From: Tersicoccus mangrovi | Lineage (GTDB): Bacteria > Actinomycetota > Actinomycetes > Actinomycetales > Micrococcaceae | Length of the DNA stretch: 64,000 nt | Direction: 5' to 3' | Assembly (NCBI RefSeq): GCF_036881825.1 | Contig: NZ_JBAJMW010000002.1 | Span: forward strand, 62,001-126,000 | Shown here: piece by piece, positions 34,477 through 43,446 of the stretch | Position numbering within the stretch: the first letter of the stretch is position 1 | Layout of the letters: each line of letters begins with the position of its first letter | The notes under the pieces: model-generated | Database searches by the model: none | Seen by the model: the letters and a program-made list of their open reading frames with translations, nothing else | Told to the model about the DNA's origin: nothing | Made by a program: the position numbers and the translations under genes

Positions 34477-35007
34477 TCAGAGCGTCAGCGGACCGCTCCA
34501 CGTGGCGCGGACCGTCTCGTTGTCATCAGCGAGAACGACGACCGTGTGCTGCCGCTCCCCCGCCAGCATCCGCGGGAGCCAGTGCTCGGCATCGGCCCAC
34601 ATGCGCTCGACCGGCAGTACGGCGTGGGGGAACCAGGCAGGCGCGATCTCGTCCGTCTCCGTCAAAGAACCCGTCCAGTCCCGCGTGGTGAACAGCGCCG
34701 TCGCCATCGACCACGCCGGCTGCGCGGGGAAGTGGAAATCGACGACGCCGGCGAGGCTGACGGCGTCGACGGTGGTGGTCAGGCCGCATTCTTCCGCCAG
34801 CTCCCGGCAGGCGGCTTCGGCGTCGCTCTCCCCCGGCTCGACGTGACCGCCGAGACCGACCATCCGGCCGACCCCGAAGCCGGTCTTCTTCAGGCCGAGC
34901 AGCACCTCGGGGACGCCGTCCCGCACACGCAGCGGGAAGCACAGGGCAATGGGCGTCAACGTCTCCCGGGTCGGCAGATCCGGGACGGGCACGGGCGGAA
35001 AGGTCAC
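34477..35007 (-). CDS. Nudix hydrolase, MutT/8-oxo-dGTP diphosphatase-like
   Basis: Nucleotide pyrophosphatase with a complete Nudix box, GHVEPGESDAEAACRELAEE followed by CGL. The C-terminal half (DFHFPAQPAWSMATALFTT, EIAPAWFPHAVLPVERMWADAEHWLP) resembles human MTH1-like 8-oxo-dGTP diphosphatases, so a role in cleaning oxidised nucleotides is likely but not proven. GTG 35007 taken as start because an upstream extension to 35070 is Pro/Gly shadow-like and no better ribosome site was found; 176 aa. Between padR and xerD, all on the minus strand. Confidence 0.78.
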   Translation of the reverse strand: MTFPPVPVPDLPTRETLTPIALCFPLRVRDGVPEVLLGLKKTGFGVGRMVGLGGHVEPGESDAEAACRELAEECGLTTTVDAVSLAGVVDFHFPAQPAWSMATALFTTRDWTGSLTETDEIAPAWFPHAVLPVERMWADAEHWLPRMLAGERQHTVVVLADDNETVRATWSGPLTL

Positions 35008-35063
35008 GGCCCCAGCGTAGGGCCCGGGCGCGCACGGCGGCGGTCCGTCCGGCGCCACACCGG

Positions 35064-35093
35064 GTCCCACGACACGCCGCCGCCGTTCGGGAC
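35064..35093. repeat. 30-nt hairpin repeat F, distant copy
   Basis: Begins gtcccacgacacg and ends gggac, like the two copies at 54272 and 54334 some 19 kb away. The gtccc/gggac ends pair. It sits in the gap between the Nudix gene and xerD; the rest of that gap shows a second dyad (gggacagaacgccctgtccc, 35089-35108). Confidence 0.65.
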
Positions 35094-35169
35094 AGAACGC
35101 CCTGTCCCCGACGAGCCCGGCCTGTTCCGGGACTGGGTGCGCGCGGCGAGTGGATCCGGGCCGGCCCCC

Positions 35170-36225
35170 CTACCCGAGAGCCCGCGGATGGGCCGCCGCG
35201 TAGACCTCGCGCAGCGTGTCTGCCGTGACCAGCGTGTAGACCTGCGTCGTCGTCACAGAGGCGTGGCCGAGCAGCTCCTGCACGACGCGGACGTCCGCGC
35301 CGCCCTCGAGCAGGTGGGTCGCGAAGGAGTGGCGCAGCGTGTGCGGGGAGACCTCGCGCGTGATCTGCGCCTTCTCCGCCGCGGCCTTGAGGATGCTCCA
35401 CGCGCTCTGCCGGCTCAACCGGCCGCCTCGGGCGTTGAGGAACAGGCCGGCATCGCCCTTCCCCTTCGCCGCCAGCGCGGGACGGCCGCGCACCAGATAG
35501 GCGTCGACCGAGCGGACGGCGTAGGAGCCCAGCGGCACGACGCGCTCCTTGGAGCCCTTGCCGAAGAGGCGCACGACGTCGGTCATCTCCCCGGCGTCCT
35601 CGGAAGCGGACGACGGGAGCGTGTCGAACGACGAGGCGAGGAAGACGTCGTCGACGTCGAGCCCGACGGCCTCGCTGATGCGGGCGCCGGTGGCGTAGAG
35701 GAACTCGAGCAGGGCGCGGTCCCGCAGGCCGGTGGCGGTGTCCGAGCCGGCGGCCCGCAGGATCCGGTCCACCTCGTCGACGCTGATCGCCTTGGGCAGC
35801 CGTTTGCCGGGCATCGGTGGGTGCACCTCGGCGGCCGGATCGGTCGGCGTCAGCCCCTCGAGCGCCCAGTACCTGTGCAGCCCTCGGACGGCGACGACCG
35901 TGCGCGCGGCGGATCGAACGCTCAGGGCGGCGCCCCCGTCCGCGCCGTCGCCGAGCGCCTGGGCGAAGGCGCTGACGTCGGCGCGGGTGACGTCGGCCGG
36001 CCGGGTCACCGACCGCGAGGCGAGGAACAGCAGGTAGCGCCGCAGGTCACGGCGGTACGCGGCCAGGGTGTTGCCCGCGAGGCCGCGTTCGACGCTCACG
36101 TGCACGAGGTACTCCCCCGCCGCCCGCCCCACGGGGCCGGCCCGGAAGGGGTCGTCCGCCGGGGTCGGTGCGGACACCGGCGACCCAGCAGACGGTCGTG
36201 TCACGGAGGGCTCGGGAGCAGCCAC
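35170..36225 (-). CDS. xerD: Tyrosine recombinase XerD
   Basis: Site-specific recombinase that resolves chromosome dimers at dif with XerC. N-terminal SAM-like core-binding domain (about residues 35-130, YLVHVSVERGLAGNTLAAYRRD is its start) and C-terminal catalytic domain with Arg in GARISEAVG, Lys in GKGSKERVVPLG, HTLRH and LLGHASVTTTQVYTLV carrying the final His and the nucleophile Tyr. 351 aa; an insertion of ~15 Ser/Asp/Glu residues (SFDTLPSSASEDAGEM) lies between the Arg and Lys motifs. Starts 3 bp after the Nudix stop, consistent with one operon with pyrG. Confidence 0.94.
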   Translation of the reverse strand: MAAPEPSVTRPSAGSPVSAPTPADDPFRAGPVGRAAGEYLVHVSVERGLAGNTLAAYRRDLRRYLLFLASRSVTRPADVTRADVSAFAQALGDGADGGAALSVRSAARTVVAVRGLHRYWALEGLTPTDPAAEVHPPMPGKRLPKAISVDEVDRILRAAGSDTATGLRDRALLEFLYATGARISEAVGLDVDDVFLASSFDTLPSSASEDAGEMTDVVRLFGKGSKERVVPLGSYAVRSVDAYLVRGRPALAAKGKGDAGLFLNARGGRLSRQSAWSILKAAAEKAQITREVSPHTLRHSFATHLLEGGADVRVVQELLGHASVTTTQVYTLVTADTLREVYAAAHPRALG

Positions 36226-36228
36226 GGG

Positions 36229-36930
36229 TCAGCCGCGGTCGGGCGCGCTCGTCACCTGCTGACGCGCCTCCGGCGTGATGTCGTGCCGCGCGTTCTCCGG
36301 CTTCGTCGGGTCCTCGGGGAACGGCGCGTCGGCCGGGCGGAGGTGGTCGAAGCCGGTGGCCTGCGCCGCGGCGGTGGCGAGGATCGCGACGACGGCGGAC
36401 GGGCTGTGCAGCCGGCCCGCGAGGACGGCCTCGACGGCGTCCTGCACGTCGAACCAGCCGACCTCGATCTCGGCCTCCTCGTCCTCGCGCTGGTGCCGGT
36501 CCTCCTCGGGCACCGGCCGGAGCCCGCGCGCCAGGTAGACCCGCTGCACCTCGGACGAGGAGCCGGGTGAGTTGTGGAAGTCGACGAGGACGTTCCACCG
36601 CTCCGCGACGAGGTCGGCCTCCTCGGCCAGTTCCCGCGCGGCCGCGGTCTGCACGTCCTCGCCCTCGACGTCGAGCAGGCCGGCGGGGATCTCCCACATG
36701 GTCATCCGCGCGGGCTGCCGGTACTGCTTGATCAGCAGGATCTGCCAGTCGTCGTTCAGCGCGACGATCGACACGGCACCGGTGTGGTCGACGTACTCCC
36801 GGGTGATCGGGTCGCCGTCCTCCGTGAGGGTGAAGACCTCGGTCCGCACGTCCCAGATCTTGCCGTCGAAGACGACCTCGGAGCTGCGGGTGAAGCGTTC
36901 GCCGTGGACGTCCTCCAGCGGGGTCGCCAT
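36229..36930 (-). CDS. ADP-ribose pyrophosphatase (Nudix)
   Basis: Hydrolyses ADP-ribose to AMP and ribose 5-phosphate. Nudix box AGLLDVEGEDVQTAAARELA followed by EEADL is intact, with the ADPRase signature of a downstream Pro about 15 residues later (NSPGSSSEVQRVYLARGL). An N-terminal strand-swap segment (SSEVVFDGKIWDVRTEVF) is typical of the dimeric ADPRases. 233 aa, with a C-terminal Pro/Glu tail. Conserved neighbour between xerD and pyrG (Rv1700 position). Confidence 0.92.
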   Translation of the reverse strand: MATPLEDVHGERFTRSSEVVFDGKIWDVRTEVFTLTEDGDPITREYVDHTGAVSIVALNDDWQILLIKQYRQPARMTMWEIPAGLLDVEGEDVQTAAARELAEEADLVAERWNVLVDFHNSPGSSSEVQRVYLARGLRPVPEEDRHQREDEEAEIEVGWFDVQDAVEAVLAGRLHSPSAVVAILATAAAQATGFDHLRPADAPFPEDPTKPENARHDITPEARQQVTSAPDRG

Positions 36931-36933
36931 GCG

Positions 36934-38583
36934 TCAGTTCACCTCGACCAGGCGGCCGTCGCGCTGGCGCTGCAGGGCGGCCTGCACGAGGCCGGAGAAC
37001 AGCGGGTGCGGACGCGTCGGCCGGGACGAGAGCTCGGGGTGCGCCTGCGTGCCGACGTAGTAGGGGTGCACGTCGCGGGGCAGTTCGACGTACTCGACCA
37101 GCTCGCGGTCCGGTGACAGGCCGGAGAACACCAGGCCGGCCTCCTCGATCTGCGGGCGGAACTCGTTGTTGACCTCGTAGCGGTGCCGGTGCCGCTCGGA
37201 GGCGGTCGATGCGCCGTAGACCTCGGCGACGATGGAGCCCTCCGCGAGGTCCGCCGGGTACAGGCCGAGCCGCATGGTGCCGCCCATGTCGCCCTGACCG
37301 GCCACGATGCTCTTCTGCTCGGCCATGGTGGCGATCACCGGGTGGGACGAGTCGGACTCGAACTCGCTCGAGGAGGCGTCCTCCCAGCCGACCACGTGCC
37401 GGGCGTACTCGATGACCATGCACTGCAGGCCGAGGCACAGGCCGAGCGCCGGCACCTGGTTCTCGCGGGCCCAGCGCAGGGCGCCGAGCTTGCCCTCGAG
37501 GCCGCGGATGCCGAAGCCGCCGGGCACGCAGATCGCGTCGACGCCCTCGAGCGCCTTGCGGGCACCCTCGGGGGTCGCGCACTCGTCCGAGCGGACCCAG
37601 CGCAGCGACACCTTGGCATCGGTCGCGAAGCCGCCGGCGCGCAGCGCCTCGGTGACGGAGAGGTAGGCGTCGGGCAGGTCGATGTACTTGCCGACGAGCG
37701 CGACCTCGACCTCGTGCCTGGGGTGGTGCACGGCCTCGAGCAGCCGGTCCCAGTCGGTCCAGTCGACGTCCTTGAAGGACAGGCCGAGGTGCCGCACGAT
37801 GTACGCGTCCAGCCCCTGCGCGTGCAGCGTCTTGGGGATGTCGTAGATGCTCGGGGCGTCCGGGCAGGCGATGACGGCCTCGGGGTCGACGTCGCAGGCG
37901 CGGCCGATCTTGATCTGCATCGCGTCCGGCACGGGCCGGTCGGCGCGCAGGACGATGGCGTCCGGCTGGATGCCGATGCTCCGCAGCGCGGCGACGGAGT
38001 GCTGCGTCGGCTTGGTCTTCATCTCCTGCGACGGGCCGATGTACGGCACGAGGGAGACGTGCAGGAAGAACACGTTGGCACGGCCGATGTCCTGGCGGAC
38101 CTGGCGGGCGGCCTCGAGGAACGGCTGCGACTCGATGTCGCCGACGGTGCCGCCGATCTCGGTGATGATGATGTCCGGCGCGTTCGGGGTGCTCGCGGCG
38201 AAGCGCATCCGGTTCTTGATCTCGTCGGTGATGTGCGGGATGACCTGCACGGTGTCACCGAGGTACTCGCCGCGCCGCTCCTTGGCGATGACGGACGAGT
38301 ACACCTGGCCGGTGGTCACGTTCGAGGAGGCGTTGAGGTTCTCGTCGAGGAACCGCTCGTAGTGCCCGATGTCCAGGTCGGTCTCGGCGCCGTCGTCGGT
38401 GACGAACACCTCACCGTGCTGGAACGGGTTCATGGTGCCCGGGTCCACGTTCAGGTACGGGTCGAGCTTCTGCATCGTCACGGAGAGACCGCGCTTGCGC
38501 AGGACGTGACCGAGGCTGGAAGCCGTCAGGCCCTTGCCGAGGGAGGACGCCACACCCCCCGTCACGAAGATGTGACGCGTCAT
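36934..38583 (-). CDS. pyrG: CTP synthase
   Basis: Makes CTP from UTP, ATP and glutamine. N-terminal amidoligase domain starts with HIFVTGGVASSLGKGLTASS and has DPYLNVDPGTMNPFQHGEV; the C-terminal class I glutaminase (from about residue 295) has the oxyanion strand GGFGIRGLEGK, nucleophile Cys in LCLGLQCMVIE, and the His-Glu pair near the end (AHPELSSRP). ATG 38583; an 18-codon upstream extension is not family-like. 549 aa. Follows recN by about 160 bp; the steA/steB-like pair usually found between recN and pyrG is absent. Confidence 0.97.
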   Translation of the reverse strand: MTRHIFVTGGVASSLGKGLTASSLGHVLRKRGLSVTMQKLDPYLNVDPGTMNPFQHGEVFVTDDGAETDLDIGHYERFLDENLNASSNVTTGQVYSSVIAKERRGEYLGDTVQVIPHITDEIKNRMRFAASTPNAPDIIITEIGGTVGDIESQPFLEAARQVRQDIGRANVFFLHVSLVPYIGPSQEMKTKPTQHSVAALRSIGIQPDAIVLRADRPVPDAMQIKIGRACDVDPEAVIACPDAPSIYDIPKTLHAQGLDAYIVRHLGLSFKDVDWTDWDRLLEAVHHPRHEVEVALVGKYIDLPDAYLSVTEALRAGGFATDAKVSLRWVRSDECATPEGARKALEGVDAICVPGGFGIRGLEGKLGALRWARENQVPALGLCLGLQCMVIEYARHVVGWEDASSSEFESDSSHPVIATMAEQKSIVAGQGDMGGTMRLGLYPADLAEGSIVAEVYGASTASERHRHRYEVNNEFRPQIEEAGLVFSGLSPDRELVEYVELPRDVHPYYVGTQAHPELSSRPTRPHPLFSGLVQAALQRQRDGRLVEVN

Positions 38584-38742
38584 CGTGGACGAGCCTTTGA
38601 TGGGGGATCCGCTGTGTGTATTCGTTCGCTGCACCACGGAGTTCGAGCCTATCAGCAGCGACGGCCCTCACCAGTCCCGCGACCCGCCGACACGGGCCGA
38701 CGACGGCGTGTCGCGAGCCGGCTCGACGTGTCGGCTGAGGTG

Positions 38743-40461
38743 TCAGGCGCGGGCGGCCTCGAGCAGTTCCCGGGCGTGCGCGCGGGCCGTCTCGGACTGC
38801 TCCTGACCGGCGAGCATGCGGGCGAGTTCGACGACGCGGTCCTCCGCGTCGAGCACGGAGACGTCGCTCGTGGTGACGCCGGCGGCGCGGTCCGAGGTCT
38901 TGAGCACCCGGATGTGCCGGTCGGCGAAGGCGGCCACCTGCGGCAGATGGGTGACGACGATGACCTGGACGTGCTGCGCGAGCCGGGCGAGGCGGCGGCC
39001 GATCTCGACCGCGGCCTTGCCGCCGACGCCCGCATCCACCTCGTCGAACACGAAGGTGGGCACCGGGTCCACCTGCGCGAGGACGACCTCGAGGGCGAGC
39101 ATGACGCGGGACAGCTCGCCGCCGGAGGCGCCCTTGCCGAGCGGCCGGGGCGCGGAGCCGGCGTGGGGCTGGAGCAGCATGGCGATCTCGTCGGCGCCGT
39201 GCGGGCCGGGCTCTCCCCCGCCCTGTACGCGAACGACGAGGGTGGCGTCCTTCATCGCCAGCGCGGTCAGCTCGCTGCTGACGGCGGTGGCCAGCCGCTC
39301 CGCGGCGGCGGTGCGCAGCTCGGTGACCCGGGCGGCCTGCGCCGTCATCGTCGTCTCGGCCTCGGCGACCTCCGCCTGGAGCGCCTCGATGCGGCTCGTG
39401 TCGTCGGTCAGCTCGTCCAGGCGTGCCCGGGACGTCGCCGCCCAGTCGAGCACCTCGTCGATCGTCGAGCCGTAGCGGCGCGTCAGCGTGGTCAGGGCGG
39501 CGCGCCGGTCCTCGACCTCGGCGAGCCGGGCGGGACCGCTCTCGTCCAGGCGCGCCGAGTAACCGGCGAGGTCCGAGGCGATGTCGGCGACGAGATAGCC
39601 GACCTCGGCCACCCGCGTGGCGGCCGCGGCGATCTCCTCGTCGTCGGCGGACTCGGCGTCCAGGGCGCGCCGGGCCGCGTCGACCAGCCGGGCGACATCG
39701 GGAGCGTCGTCGGCGCCGTCCGAGACGAGGGCCTGGTGGGCGGTGAGGGCGGCGATGCGCAGCTGTTCGATGTTCCCGAGCTTGAGCGCCTCGGCGCGCA
39801 GGGCGTCGTCCTCGCCCGGCTGCGGGTCGGTGGTGTCGATCTCCTCGAGGGCGGTCTGCAGGTTCTCCGCCTCGCGCAGCCGCTCCCGCCGGTTCTCGAT
39901 CAGCTCCCGCAGGGTCGCGGCGGCCTCGCCGTGCCGCTGCCACGTCTGCCGGTACTCCCCCAGCGCGGCGGCGAGCTCCGGCCCGGCGAAGGCGTCCAGA
40001 GCGGTGCGCTGGGCGGCCGGGGAGGCCAGGCGCAGCTGGTCGGACTGCCCGTGCACGGCGACGAGGTGGTGGCCCATCCCGGCGAGGACGCCGATGGGCA
40101 CGGTCCGGCCGCCGGCGTGGGCGCGGCTGCGGCCCTCCGCACTCACGGTGCGGGCGATGAGCAGTTCGAGCGCGTCCCCGGCGTCCTCGAGGGAGGCTCC
40201 GGCGTCCTCGGCGGCGGCGCTGACGGCGTCGGACGCCGAGCTGCCCGGGGCCAGCCGGACGGTGGACTCGACGACCGCCGTCGCCGCCCCGGCGCGGACC
40301 GCCCCGGCGTCGGCGCGGGCGCCGAGCAGCAGCCCGAGCGCGGTGACGACCATGGTCTTGCCGGCACCGGTCTCGCCGGTGACGACGGTCAGCCCGGGCC
40401 CGAGGGCCAGGGTGGCCTCGGTGATGACGCCGAGGTCGGTGATCCGGATCTCCTCGATCAT
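38743..40461 (-). CDS. recN: DNA repair protein RecN
   Basis: SMC-like ATPase acting at double-strand breaks. Walker A GETGAGKTMVVTALGLLLG near residue 29-47, a long central coiled coil (about 150-400) rich in Ala/Leu/Glu, signature LGKGASGGELSRVMLALEV and Walker B TFVFDEVDAGVGG, then the D-loop region VIVVTHLPQVAAFAD. 572 aa. ATG 40461 overlaps the nadK stop (ATGA). Confidence 0.96.
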   Translation of the reverse strand: MIEEIRITDLGVITEATLALGPGLTVVTGETGAGKTMVVTALGLLLGARADAGAVRAGAATAVVESTVRLAPGSSASDAVSAAAEDAGASLEDAGDALELLIARTVSAEGRSRAHAGGRTVPIGVLAGMGHHLVAVHGQSDQLRLASPAAQRTALDAFAGPELAAALGEYRQTWQRHGEAAATLRELIENRRERLREAENLQTALEEIDTTDPQPGEDDALRAEALKLGNIEQLRIAALTAHQALVSDGADDAPDVARLVDAARRALDAESADDEEIAAAATRVAEVGYLVADIASDLAGYSARLDESGPARLAEVEDRRAALTTLTRRYGSTIDEVLDWAATSRARLDELTDDTSRIEALQAEVAEAETTMTAQAARVTELRTAAAERLATAVSSELTALAMKDATLVVRVQGGGEPGPHGADEIAMLLQPHAGSAPRPLGKGASGGELSRVMLALEVVLAQVDPVPTFVFDEVDAGVGGKAAVEIGRRLARLAQHVQVIVVTHLPQVAAFADRHIRVLKTSDRAAGVTTSDVSVLDAEDRVVELARMLAGQEQSETARAHARELLEAARA

Positions 40462-41462
40462 CGATGCGCCTCCGCGCTGTCCGGCGTCTCGTCACGGCTG
40501 GGCGTCGCTCCGGTTTCCGCACTGCTCGATGCGCGACTGGACGTGCGGGCGGACGGGTGCGCCGCAGAGGGGCCGCGCCAGCCGACGGTCGGCAGGGAGA
40601 ACTTGCGGACCAGCCGTTCCGAGAAGGGCGCCCGGTGCGTGCGGGCCAGCCGGACCGGCGTCGCCGACCGGGTGACCTCGATCCGGGACCCGGTGGGCAC
40701 CTCGGTCGCCCGGCGCCCGTCGCACCAGAGCACCCCCGAGGCGTCGGTGCGGTCGAGCACCTCGACCGCGAGTGTCGACGTCGGAGCGACGACGAGAGGC
40801 TTGGCGAACAGGGCGTGCGCGCTCAGCGGGACCATGAGCAGCGCGTCGACCTCCGGCCAGACGACGGGTCCGCCGGCGGAGAACGCGTACGCGGTGGATC
40901 CGGTCGGGGTGGCCATGACGACGCCGTCGCAGCCGAAGGTGCTGATCGGGCGTCCGTCGACCTCCATGACGACCTCGATCATGCGGGCCCGGTCGGACTT
41001 CTCCACGCTCGCCTCGTTCAGCGCCCAGTTGTGGTCCACCTGCCGGCCGTCGCGCCACACCGCGACGTCGATCGTCATGCGCTCCTCGATCTCGTACGCG
41101 CGGTCGGCGACGAGGCGGATGGTCTCCGCGAGGTCGGTGCGGTCGCTCTCGGCGAGGAAGCCGACGTGCCCGAGGTTGACGCCGAGCAGCGGGACGGCCG
41201 AGTGCCGCACGAGTTCGGCCGAGCGCAGGATGGTGCCGTCGCCGCCGAGCACCATGCCGAGTTCGATGTCGGCCAGGCTCACGTGTTCGTTGAGGATCTC
41301 GCCGCACTCGATCTCGACGCCGGCGTCCGCGAGCGCGTCCCGGTCCGTGCGGGTGAGCACCGCCGCGAGGCCCTCGTCCTGCAGTTGGCGGGCCGTGGCG
41401 ACCGTCGCGTCGACGGCGTCGGGACGCCCGGTGTGCGGCAACAGCAGGATGCGGCGGGTCAT
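40458..41462 (-). CDS. nadK: NAD kinase
   Basis: Phosphorylates NAD to NADP. Shows GGDGTILRSAELVR with the catalytic Asp, the NE-type NEASVEKSDRAR motif, and FGCDGVVMATPTGSTAYAFSAGGP. The last ~50 residues are a Ser/Ala/Arg tail (SARTSSRASSSAETG) not part of the fold. ATG 41462 chosen; 24 upstream codons would be non-conserved. 334 aa; coupled to recN, in the universal tlyA-nadK-recN order. Confidence 0.96.
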   Translation of the reverse strand: MTRRILLLPHTGRPDAVDATVATARQLQDEGLAAVLTRTDRDALADAGVEIECGEILNEHVSLADIELGMVLGGDGTILRSAELVRHSAVPLLGVNLGHVGFLAESDRTDLAETIRLVADRAYEIEERMTIDVAVWRDGRQVDHNWALNEASVEKSDRARMIEVVMEVDGRPISTFGCDGVVMATPTGSTAYAFSAGGPVVWPEVDALLMVPLSAHALFAKPLVVAPTSTLAVEVLDRTDASGVLWCDGRRATEVPTGSRIEVTRSATPVRLARTHRAPFSERLVRKFSLPTVGWRGPSAAHPSARTSSRASSSAETGATPSRDETPDSAEAHR

Positions 41463-41576
41463 GTGTCGATCGTAGGCGTTCGACGCGGACGGGCCCGGGA
41501 CGGACGTCGGGCTGTCGACAACCCGGCGACCCACGGCGTCCGGGGTGCCGACGGTCTCCTGCCGCTCACGCGGTGC

Positions 41577-42314
41577 TCAACCGGTGCGGGCGCCCAGCCA
41601 GAGGAAGAACTCGACGTTGCCGTCCTGGCCCGGCAGCGGGCTGGTCGCCTCGCCGCGCACGGTCAGCCCCGCGTCCCGCGCCGCGGCGGAGACCCCGTCG
41701 ACGGCCGCACGCCGGTCCGCGTCGGCGACGACGACGCCGCCCTTGCCGAGGCGCGAGCGGCCCACCTCGAACTGGGGTTTGACCATGAGCAGCAGGTCCC
41801 CGCCGGGTGCGGTGACGGCGGCGAGGGGTTCGACGACGAGGCGCAGCGAGATGAAGGAGAGGTCGGCGACGGTCAGCTCGACGGGGCCGCCGATGTCCTC
41901 CGCCGTGAGATGGCGGATGTTCAGGCCCTCGACGACGCGCACCCGCGGATCGGCGCGCAGCTGCGGGACGAGCTGGTCGTGCCCGACGTCGACGGCGGCC
42001 ACCTCGCGGGCCCCGGCGCGCAGCAGCACGTCGGTGAAACCTCCCGTGGAGGCGCCGGCGTCGAGGCAGCGCCGGCCGGCCACCGCCACGTCGGGGAACG
42101 CGCGCAGCGCGCCGGCGAGCTTGTGCCCTGCGCGGCTGACGTACTCCTCGGCGGCGGCGTTGACCGCGACGTCGTCCTCCGGCGCGGTCGCGAGGGCGAC
42201 CTTGGCCGCCGGGGCGCCGTTGACGGTGACCCGGCCCTCCCGGACCAGGGTCGCGGCGTGGGTGCGGGAGCGGGCGAGCCCGCGGGCGACGAGCTCGACG
42301 TCCAGGCGGCTCAC
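41577..42314 (-). CDS. tlyA: 16S/23S rRNA 2'-O-methyltransferase TlyA
   Basis: Methylates C1409 of 16S and C1920 of 23S rRNA in actinobacteria; loss gives capreomycin resistance in mycobacteria. N-terminal S4 domain (SRLDVELVARGLARSRTHAATLV..., first residues), then a FtsJ-like SAM domain with LDAGASTGGFTDVLLRAGA and a late LLLMVKPQFEVGR carrying the catalytic Lys. 245 aa. Its start overlaps the upstream 72-aa ORF by 4 bp. Confidence 0.96.
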   Translation of the reverse strand: MSRLDVELVARGLARSRTHAATLVREGRVTVNGAPAAKVALATAPEDDVAVNAAAEEYVSRAGHKLAGALRAFPDVAVAGRRCLDAGASTGGFTDVLLRAGAREVAAVDVGHDQLVPQLRADPRVRVVEGLNIRHLTAEDIGGPVELTVADLSFISLRLVVEPLAAVTAPGGDLLLMVKPQFEVGRSRLGKGGVVVADADRRAAVDGVSAAARDAGLTVRGEATSPLPGQDGNVEFFLWLGARTG

Positions 42315-42529
42315 GGCGCCGGCGACGGGCGCGGGCCCTCGGGAGCGTCGAGGGCGGCGGTGAGGGCGGCGTGCAGGTCGGTGTAGAGGGCGGCGGGATC
42401 CTCGGCCGCACCGGTGCGCACGGCGTCGAGCCGTTCGAGGATGCCGCGGACGGCGTCGTCGGTCAGGGCCGGGTCGTCCAGGTCCGGCAGCTCCGGCCAG
42501 GTGGGCCCTGCTGCGTCGTGCTCGCTCAC
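42311..42529 (-). CDS. Conserved small protein upstream of tlyA, 72 aa
   Basis: Acidic helical protein: SEHDAAGPTWPELPDLDD, then AVRGILERLDAVRT and ALYTDLHAALTAALDAPEG. The position corresponds to the small Rv1693-type gene between the HAD phosphatase and tlyA in mycobacteria. ATGA-type overlap with tlyA shows translational coupling. Function unknown; perhaps dispensable partner of the TPR/HAD proteins, from which it is here separated by 12 kb. Confidence 0.72.
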   Translation of the reverse strand: MSEHDAAGPTWPELPDLDDPALTDDAVRGILERLDAVRTGAAEDPAALYTDLHAALTAALDAPEGPRPSPAP

Positions 42530-42632
42530 GCCCGCCAGTCTAGGGGCGGGGCCGGCGTCACCACGGACATGGCCAGCATGCTTCCGGCATGGCGACCCGG
42601 ATCACCGGGGTGACGTGCGTATTCTCCTCAGC

Positions 42633-43388
42633 ATGAGCAACCCCGGCGCCTGCAGCGCCTGCCGGAACGGCGACGAGCTGGACATCGCGTTCTCCATGGC
42701 CTTCCAGCCTATCGTCGACGTCGACAAGGGCACTCCCTTCGCGTACGAGGCGCTCGTGCGCGGCCCCGAGGGGCAGGGCGCGCTGACGGTCCTCGACCAG
42801 GTGACCGACGCCAACCGCTACGGATTCGACCAGTCGTGCCGCGTCAAGGCGATCGAGACGGCCATGGCGGCCGGCATCGCGCAGACCGGGGCACGGCTGT
42901 CCATCAACTTCCTGCCCAACGCCGTCTACTCGCCGGTCGCGTGCATCCAGCTGACCCTGCGCACGGCCCGCCAGCACGACTTCCCGCTGGACCGGTTGAT
43001 CTTCGAGTTCACCGAGAACGAGCAGATGGCCTCGCCCGACCACATCGAGTCCATCATCGACAGCTACCGCGAGATCGGCTTCACGGTCGCCGTCGACGAC
43101 TTCGGCGCGGGCCACTCGGGCCTGGACCTGTTCGCCCGCTTCACCACGGACCTGCTCAAGCTCGACATGGTGCTGGTCCGCGGGATCGACGCCGACCCGC
43201 GGCGGCAGGCCGTCGTCCGGGCCGTCGTGGGCCTGTGCGCGGAGCTCGACACGATCCTCGTCGCCGAGGGCATCGAGACGCCGGAGGAGGCCCGCACCCT
43301 GCGCGACCTCGGGGTCCGCTACCACCAGGGGTTCCTGTACGCCCGGCCGGCGTTCGAGAGCCTGCCGGAGATCGCCTTCGCGCTCTGA
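42633..43388 (+). CDS. Stand-alone EAL-domain cyclic-di-GMP phosphodiesterase
   Basis: Hydrolyses c-di-GMP to pGpG. All catalytic positions read: EAL as YEALVRG, Asn in SINFLPN, Glu in FEFTEN, DDFG, Lys in LKLDMV, Glu in VAEGIET and Gln in HQGFLYARP. The protein is a bare EAL domain (251 aa) preceded by CSACRNGDELDIAFSMAFQP, whose CxxC could bind metal; related EAL proteins in BLUF photoreceptors carry a similar junction. No GGDEF, PAS or membrane part. ATG 42633 has no strong ribosome site; GTG 42615 is an alternative. Starts just after the minus-strand tlyA unit, divergent. Confidence 0.86.
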   Translation: MSNPGACSACRNGDELDIAFSMAFQPIVDVDKGTPFAYEALVRGPEGQGALTVLDQVTDANRYGFDQSCRVKAIETAMAAGIAQTGARLSINFLPNAVYSPVACIQLTLRTARQHDFPLDRLIFEFTENEQMASPDHIESIIDSYREIGFTVAVDDFGAGHSGLDLFARFTTDLLKLDMVLVRGIDADPRRQAVVRAVVGLCAELDTILVAEGIETPEEARTLRDLGVRYHQGFLYARPAFESLPEIAFAL

Positions 43389-43446
43389 GGCGCCGCCTCC
43401 TACGTCCGGCGTGACGCCGTCCCCGACAGTAAGTACGCTTCACGAC

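Noticed and set aside
37183..41475. A 1430-codon open frame on the plus strand
   Set aside because: It lies antisense to pyrG, recN and nadK and reads as low-complexity Val/Ala/Gly/Arg. Long empty frames are expected opposite high-GC genes.
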